The position numbers and the translations under genes were made by a program. Of a stretch of 64,000 bases of DNA, positions 26,501-36,264 are shown piece after piece. Origin of the DNA: Podaxis mareebaensis (taxonomy: Eukaryota > Basidiomycota > Agaricomycetes > Agaricales > Agaricaceae). The stretch covers positions 1-64,000 of the forward strand of contig JAEUWP010000054.1 of the NCBI GenBank assembly GCA_018524725.1, given 5' to 3'. The notes under the pieces are model-generated. The model was not told the DNA's origin. It did no database searches and worked only from the letters and a program-made list of their open reading frames with translations. Each line of letters opens with the position of its first letter. Position 1 is the stretch's first letter.

Positions 26501-29500
26501 ATTCTTCCCTCCTTGCAAATCACACCCAGCCGCGCGTACTCATCGGTCTCCGTTAATGTTCGACTTGGCCGCTGTTGCGATCTATTTCCTGAGGACGCGC
26601 TCGACGGGACAAGCCAGGATATCGTCCCTGACTTCAGAGATGTCAAAAATTTTCGCTTGACAGCCGGAAGGTGGGGATCACAAAACCGTTCCACCAAGAT
26701 AGCACGACATAAATATTGCGCACGGGTATCGGTATGGGGTCAAACGTTCGTCGTATCTCTTAGCCCTAGAAACCACAGCGGGAAACATGAAAGCGAGGAG
26801 ACAGGGTCAGTATGTCTCCCAATCTGGCCTTTCTCCAAATTTTTTCATGAAGGTAACTGTATGTAAGGTTACAAGGCAAGGGCAGCGTTATCCAGTTATG
26901 AGGCGTGCCCTCTGACACTCCAGATGATAGATGACTCCGACGAATGTTCTGGCATGAGCAGATATAAATAAAATTCGAATGCCCGTCCCACGGCAAGAAT
27001 CGGAGGGTAAAGCTGGGATAGATCGGTATACAGCATACTCCACACATCAGACCCTCAAGCCAATAGTTGTACCTCAAGGCTAGATAAATCATGATGCCTG
27101 GAGCACAGGATATTATGGTTGCACTTAGTGTTAAGAATTTTTAGAACAACAGCATCGTTGCGGGGTTGAAACCCTATCCTTGTACTTGTACCAGAACATT
27201 GCGGTATGGGGCCGGAGTTTGACTCGAGATCTTAAATTGCAACTCGGGGAGATGGAGAGTGCGAAACGAAGCTAAAAGGCTTCGCTGACTGGCATTAATC
27301 CCCGTATTGTTTCGCGATGCCGTCTCCCCTAACGAGAACGCGGCCGAGTCGTTGCGCGATAGTGATTAGTGTGGCCGTCGGTTATCGTGTATCTGATACT
27401 TATATATATATCATGATACAAGATACATGGAGATGTCTTGATGTTCCTGTTCGAAGACGGGGAAGGGTAAAATACTGACTGGCAAGAATTGATTCCAGGA
27501 AGGACATTAATATTGAACGGTGGACTTGGACTTGTTTCCTTGATATAGTATGTGGTGTGTTCACACTCTGCCAAAGCAATGGAAACTCGGAACTTGCCAA
27601 AACGATCAACGAATACTACTAAAGTTTCCACAAAGCCTTCAATTTTCCCAATTTTGTATAAGGGTATCGAAGCCCAGTCACTCCTTCCCCGACGCACGGT
27701 GGTCTACGGTTTAAAAATATCGTGGGTATCATGGTGGCTATTAGCTTTTTCGGTGAAGAGAGAGCCTGGCATCACACCAACATCTAAACCGGCTTGCTTC
27801 TGATGAACACGAATGCGACAAGCACGATGTGGGTGATACCAACATGGTGTCAGAGGTTGGTCAGCAATACTTGCATGACCAAGCACTTACGACGACACGA
27901 GTCGGTGCTGACTTTCTTCTGTCAGTAATTACTAAGACTTTCAATTAGCTTGTCAAGGAGCATAGTAAATGAACAGTCCCTGCATCCACCCGAGCACTGT
28001 TCCTCGCCAAATTGTGATACCCCAGAGTGCCTGCAGGAACATAACCTGAGAGCGCAGGCAAGCAATCTCCGAGAAGTGGGTTCTCATGTTCAAGTTCATC
28101 CACTTTACAAGCCTCTTTGCGGTCCCCTCGGCGAAGGTCGATACGCAGGGTCCGTAAGGGTGCTATCATGTGCAACGTCAAAGTGTAAGTCCCAATGCCA
28201 TCGGCGCCCTTGGCTTCTTTTCTCGTAACCGGACGATGTACACGATGTTGAGCTGAGGCGTGCCTCGAGATTCAGGATACAAGGCCCAGAATACAGAATA
28301 CAGGATATAGGCGAAAGATAGGTAGTATTTAGGTATCTCGTCCCGACCGTTATTGATTCCGGGCGTGACCGAGGCTTTGGTGTCTTCCTGTCACCATTTC
28401 AACCCGATTACCTGGTTACAACTACCATAGATAAGACAGGTGGGAGGACGTGAGATTATAGTTCTGTGGGTGCGGTTTATCTATTAATATTTTTTCGCCT
28501 GTGAAATCAGCGGGTTTCGGAGTTAGCTTTAACCCTAACCTGGGACATCCTCGAGACGTATATCACAGTGGCAGTGGCAGATCTTCAGGATTTTAGCGCT
28601 CCCCCTATAGGGTATTCAATTGCTATTAAGCCCATATGTTTCCAGGTTTATTATTTCTATGCGAGCTGTTGGGATGGACGCGGATGGCGCATTGTTATTC
28701 AACTTGATGATCAGGTCCCCGCTCTTGGGAACTTCTGTTCGTATATGTGGCGATCATTCCGAAAACACTCTGACATCCATTTGAGGGTCCAATTGACCGA
28801 ACAACCGTTGGACCCGAATCTCTATCAACACCCTCTTCAACAGCGGGATCTCGGACTAGAGGAGGGGTTTATCGTTCTCATGAAAACCCTACACACCACT
28901 AGATGGCCGACACAATAGTTGAAATCAGAAGAGAAGCTGTCGGTCGTTGTACCCCTCATTTTTGAGGTCCCAGGCTGTAAGTTACGAGGGTGATGGATAA
29001 GTACCATTTTCCAAATGTAGGACATATCTTTCATATTTGGGGTGCACCCTGGAATGGAAAGTTGACGGGGTTTAGAGCGCATCATTTCAGCAACAATGCA
29101 GACGACTCACTCGAATGGCGTCGCTAAGGTGTTTTCGGCCTTCTTCTGGCCGTTTCGACGTCAGTAAGCCCTTCAATGGATATGTCGTGTCACGTCCCCT
29201 CAGCCACCGCTTGAAGACATTTCAAGATCCGCAATGTACAATACAGTTTTCCTCTGAATTCCTTCGAACTTTGCATTCTTGCTGCGCGGTGTAGGTATCG
29301 TGACTTGTCGAAGAGTGTGTGGAATGGAAACTTATGGAACCTTGGATTTGTCACTTTTGGGGCGGTGACCGGTACCGGTAAAGGGTCCCGTGATACTATG
29401 TATGACATCCTTGTAATCCATTTGCATTTGCACAGCCTCTGAATACTGAGTGTCGTCATTAACTCAAATGCCCCGCTATTGAGATTAGATTGCATGCGAA

Positions 29501-31517
29501 GTATGCGATGGGTGGAGGGTGGCTTATGATGATGATTTGTGAGGGGTATTTAGTATTGAGAAGCGGCGGGAGGGTTGGGGAAAGTGGGGAAGTAGTGGGT
29601 ACGATCGTTGACTACGATGACCTACGAGCACAGCCCACAGTTTTCGCCGAACGAAAAGTCAATGTCACGGTTGTGGCGAGATGGTGACTTCCTTTCAGGC
29701 CCAGAACCAAGAATTGACAAATGCCGGTAATCAACACCACATACGCAAACGAAGATAAATCGCGCACCCAAGAACGTTCCGCAGGCGATACGAGTCTCCA
29801 TTTGATCAGCTTTCGAGAATGTTTCTGATGGGCTTGAGTGGTCTTGGCAGTGAGATATGTCTGGGTGTTGTGAAGACAGTCGTTCGAGGCGAGGTAATTG
29901 ATAAGCCTTCGATAGAGCGGCCGCTTGGAGTATGGGTGGCGCTGATCTCCTAAAATAATGGAGCGTTGGTTGAGCATTGGTGCTGTGGAGTCAGTGGTCT
30001 TGCATTGAACTGTGCTATGTTTACTGCTTACAGTGTCGGTAATCGATATCTATGGAATGTAGGACATCTGACACTCGATATGTTTTAGCGATTACTAAGG
30101 TGCAAGGACATATGTTTATGACTGGAAGACTTACCGACAGAGCGGTGAATATGTAGCCTTGCTTGACGGACTTGACTAGTGACGCCGTCGAATTGTGGGT
30201 AGGTGTAGTTTAAGGGGAAGATTCTTGCGTCATCGGTCAGGTGTGCAGTATGTTATGGAATCTACATGACTTGTCAAGGTGACTAGCGTTTAGGCCTTCC
30301 CCTTTTTGACGGTGTCGATCGTTGATCATGGATCGATGACGAGGGAGGCGGGAGGAGGGGTTCGAGCAGGTAGAGATGGAGATTAGAGCGGAGATGCAGA
30401 GCGGGGCGGGCACTCAGGGGGTTGGGTGACTTGGATGAGTAAGGTTACGAGATTTGGTGACTCAGTCGCTCAGACGAACGAGAGACGAAATGACTCGGCC
30501 GTGTATCAGATAGCTACGGAGCGCTGCGGCTGAGCATAGGAGAAGCCGTTGGTGGTGCGAGTAAGTGGTGTGGCGATGCGGACAGGGTTACATAGTCGCC
30601 TTGCGAACGCGCAATCGTTCGAGCCGGGACGTTTGCATCAGATGAGATATTATTGGAATTTGAAATTCGTTGATTATAGGTTGTACGGCGCACAAAGTGT
30701 AGCTTGAGTGCTAGGTTGCACGACTCATTTCGAATCGCGAGAAGATGTGCTCCGTATACGTACCGAAATGCAAAGAATACAAGGTTGTTTGGCATACGCT
30801 TTGCTGACTTGATTTGGTATACATGATTACATTGGATACCGCCTCTTCCCGGCGCTGGGTGTGTACGAGTCAACCGTCTCATGTGAGAGGCCGAGTTTCG
30901 GAGTGAAAAATTGATGATCAGTACGTCAATGTACGGACGAAGCTATTTACGGTTGACGAATACAGTCGGCAGTTGTCTCTAAACGCTAGCCCAATGTCGG
31001 GAAGGGGCGGTTACTTGATTTTATAATCTGACGAAAAAAAATTCGGAAAATTTTCACGGACGGACGGGGCGCTCCGGGTTGATCAACGTCATGGTCGAGC
31101 AGAGAGCAGCCCGTGGGCAGCGGCTAGGTGGGAAGATGTGATGGATGATGTGTGAAGGACCAGTCGGGGGGCGGTAGATGGGAGGCGGGGAGAGCAGGCT
31201 GGGCTGAATGGACACAAGGGGGGTGTGCCAAGGTGGCCAAGAGGTGAGGTAAGGGGGGGGCGACAGGGCATGGGAGGGACGGGCGGAGGAGAGGAGGACA
31301 TTGGACCGGAGCTTGTAGGGGAAGAGGGGGGGGGTCTGTCGGGAAGAGGCGAGAGGGGTCGATAAGACACGTGTGGAAGGACCCCGGGGAGTGTATAGAT
31401 CTGTGGATCTGTGTGCTCCGGGAGGAGATCGGGTGATGGATCTTGGAAGTGATTTGTTGTGGTTGTTTAAACACGACGTTGTAGTGGAATCCCTCTCCCA
31501 ACCACCCATCTTCCCCC
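20575..31517. other. Gene-poor region of about 11 kb
   Basis: No open frame here has a recognisable domain, and no chain of short exons could be assembled on either strand. I found no long terminal repeats, reverse transcriptase or transposase motifs, or tandem arrays by eye. The only protein-like stretch is 28568-28918 (+), which opens with a non-ATG codon and matches nothing I know. The right end (31085-31360) is a strongly purine-rich plus strand; see the separate G-run entry. Old transposon remains beyond recognition or non-coding RNA genes cannot be excluded. Confidence 0.6.
31253..31283 (+). other. G-quadruplex-capable G-run cluster
   Basis: A run of eight G is followed within 23 nt by four runs of GGG, with loops of 1 to 5 nt (G8, CGACA, G3, CAT, G3, A, G3, AC, G3). 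This fits the canonical G-quadruplex pattern. It sits about 240 bp before the start of the gene at 31518, in a longer G-rich block (31085-31360). Confidence 0.6.
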
Positions 31518-33401
31518 ATGGCCACTGCTTTGACTACTTCCACTTTCCTCCTTCCACCAGGCAGGCGTCATACCCCTACACAGGGCATCCTTCTATCCCA
31601 ACCGCACCCCAACTATACACACGACCCAAAGCCCTCCCACACCGACGACCGCCCGCTCACCATGGGCGGCTCAAGATCCCCCTGCTCCCGCCGCATTAGA
31701 TTTGCGCCATTACCGGACCCAAGAAGAGCCGTCCTCATCACTGATGACGGAAACGAGCTCCCTTTCCCCCAACAGCCATTCGCCACCCAGTTCCCTGCAC
31801 CACCCACTCCATCCCCCACCCTTGACCCACGTCGCGACTACTTTGCTGTTTTCGACTGTGTTAGTCTCTCTTCCTCTTCCTCGGACTCGAAACACAACAG
31901 CGACTGTCTGGATCCCTCTTCCTCCTCCTCTGCTTCCTCCACCCCAGGCACGGCAACCCCTGTCTCCATCACCACCACCACTCCCAGCGAATACGACAAC
32001 ACCAGCTCTTTCCCCCCCTCCCCTACCTCCTGCCCTCCTTCACCGCTCGTAGCTGTCTCGAACAAGCTCTCTGCGGTCTCTGCCTCCTCATCAAAGAGCC
32101 GGCCCTTTTCCTTTTTCCGTAGCCTGAAACGCAACTCGGCTTCTTCCTCGTCATCCTCATCAAACACCCTCACCCCCGTCGCATCTATTGACCGCACCCA
32201 GACTCCTACGTCATCTTCCTTCTCCCGCCGCAACTTTTCCGCAGAGGAAATCCTTACGTTGGGCACTATCAACCTCTTCCGCACCACTTCCTCTCGTGAC
32301 ACCAGTGATAATGAGGGATCTTCCACTTCGGGGTGGTCCCTTGCCCGCTGGTCTTCTGCCGGCTCCTCCCAGGCTCACAAGGAGCCCAGCTGGGGATCCC
32401 CCCTCGCCCGCGTCTCCTCTACCCAGTCCTATCAGTCCAAATCAAAATCAAAATCCAATACATCCAAGGGTGTTCGTCCTGTCAGTCTTGGTCCGGGTAG
32501 AAAAGGCACCCGGATGCTAAATGGGCGAGTCTATGGCGTTAAACGCCCGCAGAACGCGAACCCGTTTGCAAATGCTCGAGACGACGAACCCGAATTTGTG
32601 GAATGGGGATACGGCGGCATGGGAAGCGTCAAGGGTGCGACAAGTGCCGGTGCCCATGGACACTGGGAGCGTTTGCACTCCAAGTCTGCCGTTTCTACGG
32701 CGGGTGCAGCAGGAGCTGGTGAGGAAGATGATGATGGAAGTGGTATGGGCTGGGTCAGGCGGAGACGAGAGCAAAGAGAACGTGAGAAGAAGGAGAGAGA
32801 GGAGAAGGAGATGAAGGAGAAGGAGAGCAAGGAGGAGGAAAAGGAGAAAGACGAAGTGGAGACGGAAGAGACAGTGGTGCAGCCGGTAAGATCGACGGAG
32901 AAAAAGGATCTACCGAGTCGACCGGGTACTGCTGGTTCCGCAAAAACTGTCTCTGCGGCTTCATCCCTCACTGTAACACCCTGTGCTTCCAATATTCCAA
33001 CACCGCTGGCTACTGCTGTGACTACTCCCGCCCAAACGCCCTCAGTAGCACCTGCTGCATCCGCCACAACAGCCCCCCCTACTATCTCGACAACTGGAGA
33101 GGAGGAGCATGTAACACGGGCGATCAACATTCCTGCTCCCCACCATTACCAACATCATCACCATCGCGGACATTCGAAATTAGGCTCGAAGGATACCGCA
33201 GAAGCGAAGGAAGCTCACGTGGAAGATAAGGGCAAGGAGAGCGAGAGCGAGAGTCGAAGCAATAGCGAAAGCGAAAGCGAGAGTGACGAAGAGCGCGAGG
33301 AGGAGGATTCCGAAGAGGATGAGGAGGAGGATGAAGAGGAGGAGAGGAGGAGGAGGACAGCGCTTGGTGCAGGTGTGGAGAAGATCTCGAGACACCATTA
33401 A
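31518..33401 (+). CDS. Intronless low-complexity Ser/Glu-rich protein, uncharacterised
   Basis: One open frame of 627 residues. Recognisable parts are a basic/proline segment RRIRFAPLPDPRRAVLITDD, long Ser tracts, a central RMLNGRVYGVKRPQNANPFA stretch, a Lys/Glu coiled-coil-like run (REREKKEREEKEMKEKES), a His cluster (HHYQHHHHRGH) and a Ser/Glu acidic tail ending KISRHH. Short conserved islands in otherwise disordered sequence suggest a regulatory scaffold. I recall similar RFAPLPDPRR proteins in basidiomycetes without a known function, so none is assigned. The true start may be the Met at 31662 (MGGSRSPCSRR), which lies just before the conserved island. No intron is visible, unlike most multi-exon neighbours. 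A 17-bp tandem repeat follows the gene at 33791-33858. Confidence 0.75.
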   Translation: MATALTTSTFLLPPGRRHTPTQGILLSQPHPNYTHDPKPSHTDDRPLTMGGSRSPCSRRIRFAPLPDPRRAVLITDDGNELPFPQQPFATQFPAPPTPSPTLDPRRDYFAVFDCVSLSSSSSDSKHNSDCLDPSSSSSASSTPGTATPVSITTTTPSEYDNTSSFPPSPTSCPPSPLVAVSNKLSAVSASSSKSRPFSFFRSLKRNSASSSSSSSNTLTPVASIDRTQTPTSSSFSRRNFSAEEILTLGTINLFRTTSSRDTSDNEGSSTSGWSLARWSSAGSSQAHKEPSWGSPLARVSSTQSYQSKSKSKSNTSKGVRPVSLGPGRKGTRMLNGRVYGVKRPQNANPFANARDDEPEFVEWGYGGMGSVKGATSAGAHGHWERLHSKSAVSTAGAAGAGEEDDDGSGMGWVRRRREQREREKKEREEKEMKEKESKEEEKEKDEVETEETVVQPVRSTEKKDLPSRPGTAGSAKTVSAASSLTVTPCASNIPTPLATAVTTPAQTPSVAPAASATTAPPTISTTGEEEHVTRAINIPAPHHYQHHHHRGHSKLGSKDTAEAKEAHVEDKGKESESESRSNSESESESDEEREEEDSEEDEEEDEEEERRRRTALGAGVEKISRHH

Positions 33402-33790
33402 AAAGAGGTCTCGGGAAGATAATATGGAATAGGCGAGCTTGGAGGGGTTGTTTCCTTTCAAGCGGCGTTTTGCGGTGTGGGAGCTGAGGGCCTTAAGGAT
33501 TTGGCCTTGAGGCCGAGGAGGTGTAGATTGTCTTTTGTTGGGTCGCTTTCGTCATTCGATGAACCGACAACATTCGATGGCCCGACCCCGGGCTTGCCCG
33601 TCATGTTTCCTGTTTCTTCTGTGTTTGCGGATTACATGGGATGTGATTATAGTCGTCTCTTTTCTTTTTCTTTTTTTGTTGCACTGACTCTCTGGGTTTT
33701 CATTGGCCCCATGATCATTCATCGTCTTTTCATCCACACTCTTCTCTCATATACATCCCCCTCATCAGTTGTGTATCTGGTTAGTTCTGT

Positions 33791-33858
33791 AGCCTTGTCC
33801 CCTCTCTAGTCTCGTCCCCTTTATAGTCTCGTCCCCTCCATAGTCTCGTTCTTATCCC
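33791..33858 (+). repeat. Tandem repeat, 17-bp unit, about four copies
   Basis: Four adjacent 17-bp units follow the pattern AGTCTCGTCCCCTTTAT. The second and third are nearly identical; the first and last are diverged. It lies about 390 bp after the stop codon of the Ser/Glu-rich gene, so it may be in or just beyond its 3' UTR. Confidence 0.7.
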
Positions 33859-35765
33859 TCTTTACTCTCTATCTTATTATCAGTCTTGCTCTTCTCATCA
33901 CTCATTCGCTTTGTCGTTTCGATATCACTTATGTAGCTACTCAACGATACATGTCACATTGACACACGAGATACATATCTTTTTGGTAGCCGTTGGTGTG
34001 CGGGCCCACTAAGCACTAAGTAAGGGATGGTGAACTAGTTCCAATCTCGCCGCCCGTTAGAACGTCTCGACTCGAGGGTCCAATTACCGGTATGACTAAC
34101 CATAATGACTGTGACGACGAATAATGACCATGACCACGAAATACGGGCGTCGGCGGGACCGCTTTCACGGAAACGCCGAGAAGAAGATGGTGGGGGAAGG
34201 AGCTGGGAGAAGAAAGAAGAAAGGGCGCGAGACCCTGAATGCCTGAAATGATGATGGATATGTGTGAAAGGCGAAACGCGTAGTGGGATTGGTGGGAACG
34301 TGAGGTATGCCAAGAGTTTTGGGCAAGGTTATGTGAATTCAGTTGCTTTGGTACCCTGGAGTCTGGACCTTGGGTGTAGACTGTAGTTGTCTGTTTCATA
34401 TCGTGTGTTTTGTGTTGGCATTGTCGAGCCATATAATATATACAGTATAGCAGCTTTTTGGGATGCCGATGGTTTGCTTTTTGGTTAGGTCTCACGAGAG
34501 CACCGGAGTGCGCTGGATTTGGACGGGATGAACGGGGGCTATGACTCAATGTAACAGCTTTGAAGCCTTGAAGGTGTCATAGTTAATAGCGATTTATTAT
34601 GCCTCGAGGCGTGTACTTCATTTGATCGTTTGTGGCGTCTGGAACAGGGAGGAGATAGGGGGAGAAGTTGTCCCAAGGTGCTGTTCATTTCGTTTCCGGG
34701 GTCGAGGCGTAGCTGGTTCTGGTACTTAGCTGTCTGCTTCCAGACCACGGAGAGAAGATTCATATCAGTGAGCGTTTAACGGTGGACATCGCAGGGTGTT
34801 AGCTTATACGCGTGCTTTGCCGTGTCGGCGTGTGCGGAACTGTATGGCTCGAAGCGAGAATATTGTTGGATACGGCACGCGATAGCAATATCTATGTTGC
34901 TGGGCAGTGGGCACGCATTATGTTGAATGTCATGCTATGAATAAGTACAAAGAGACTCTACAGAGCTTATAATCCTCGTGTGCAAAACTGGGCAGCAAAT
35001 GCCGATATGGCAAGTTGCGCTGATTGTAGGGGGGATTGGAAGTAGGATCGATGGATCTATGATATGAGGAAGGAATTGATGCTGATAATGGGGACTCCGA
35101 TGCTCGGTTGAAGAGGACAATGCATCATGCAACGCGATGCGATACGCTGTGGCGTGATTCAATGGAAAGAAGAAGGAGATGCCGAGAAGCAGAAGACGTG
35201 GCGATGTGCTGGATGGAGAATTGAGAACCCCCAGCTGGCTGTAAACCAAAAGTTCCGGATGGAGATGGGCCATGGACATGTCAAGTGTTCAGGAACTTGC
35301 AATGCGCTGCGGGGTCCTGATCAGAGATGGGTGATCATAAAGGCCCACATAGGTATTCCAGTACAATATGATCGTGATCAGATGCTACTCAGCAGAGATG
35401 TTGGATGGAAAATCGAATAGAGTTTGTCGTCGATGACATATCAGTGAAAATTGGCGCCACGTGATCCACGTGGGCTGACGGCGAATCCAGTCATCAGGGA
35501 CGCGGGAAAGTGACTGGCCGAAGGTTGCATCATCTTCAGCAAACCAGTTGTAAATCTGTCGTCGTTTGTTGCTGGAAGGTCTGCCGAAGCGCCCGATTTA
35601 GCGACAGCAGGTTTGATAACTCCGGTACGACGAAGTGGAAGCCCAAAGGAGGCTCGCGAAACTGCGTGACGCAGACTGGTCAGCAACTTGATACGAGGAC
35701 CTGATCAACTTGGAGTGGCCTCACGCGCAAAGGAAAGGGTGCTGACAGAGAAAGGTTACAGAAGA

Positions 35766-35773
35766 TATAAAAA
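35766..35773 (+). promoter_or_regulatory. TATA box upstream of glutathione reductase
   Basis: TATAAAAA is followed about 45-75 nt later by a C/T-rich tract (35820-35845), a pattern common at transcription starts of filamentous fungi. The start codon is at 36265. Confidence 0.5.
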
Positions 35774-35949
35774 GACATCATCTAATCGATCCATCCATCC
35801 TGGCGTCCTTTATCCACTCCCGTCTTCCCTCCTCCCTCCCTCCGACTCTTCGTCGTCAGACAAGACCTTTCTCCGGATTCCACAAGATATCAAGTATCAA
35901 TTCATCTTCTCTCCGTCGGTCGGCCGTTCCAGTACACCGGCTTACCCAG

Positions 35950-36189
35950 GTGAGTGTATTCATCTTGTGACTAATCAATCTGGCTTTCGTGTCCGTCTAT
36001 GCGACGATCGGGTTCGTGGCTGCGCGTCTTCGCGTCGCGTCAACGTCTCGCTTTGTCGGGCCTTTCGTTCCTTTTTGCCTCTATCGTCCTCGGAGGGCGA
36101 GGACAATCTCGCATATCGCTAGATTGGCGCTTTTCTAGCTACTCGAAATGAAATTGGCTTGATGTTGATGCACTCGTCTTCTCGCTTAG
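35950..36189 (+). other. Probable 5' UTR intron of glutathione reductase
   Basis: A strong donor (CCCAG, GTGAGTG) and acceptor (TCGCTTAG, ATTTC) bracket 240 nt between the predicted transcription start and the start codon. Leader introns are common in highly expressed fungal genes. Needs transcript evidence. Confidence 0.4.
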
Positions 36190-36264
36190 ATTTCAAGAGC
36201 CTTAAGCACAGCCCAGCCACCCAGATCAGCTTCAAGTTCCTCCACAGCTCCAACATCAGAAGGG

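Larger units (their letters stand above)
33402..36264. other. Intergenic region with 3' UTR-like and promoter/leader sequence
   Basis: The left part is T/C-rich, as in a 3' flank. The middle (34000-35700) has no gene I can support. The right part contains the glutathione reductase promoter and a probable leader intron (see separate entries). Confidence 0.45.

Noticed and set aside
26335..28225. Shared 16-mer CCTTGGCTTCTTTTCT near 26338 and 28207
   Set aside because: Flanks do not continue the match, so it does not define a terminal repeat or transposon end.
28273..28310. Short degenerate repeat of CAGAATA/CAGGATA
   Set aside because: Too short and imperfect to call as a tandem array.
28530..28545. 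Telomere-like TAACCCTAACC
   Set aside because: Only about one and a half units; expected by chance and no array follows.
28568..28918. Plus-strand frame of 116 codons in the gene-poor island
   Set aside because: It opens with a non-ATG codon, has no flanking exons and no known motif; chance is the simpler explanation, though RNA data could change this.
20575..31517. Retrotransposon in the gene-poor island
   Set aside because: No reverse transcriptase, integrase, protease or gag motif and no long terminal repeat pair seen by eye.
31054..31543. Long Pro/Ser-rich minus-strand frames opposite the G-rich block
   Set aside because: They are the result of a G-rich plus strand that lacks stop codons on the other strand; no domain, and they overlap the promoter of the gene at 31518.
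31838..33130. Minus-strand open frames within the Ser/Glu-rich gene
   Set aside because: Low-complexity shadows of the plus-strand coding sequence.
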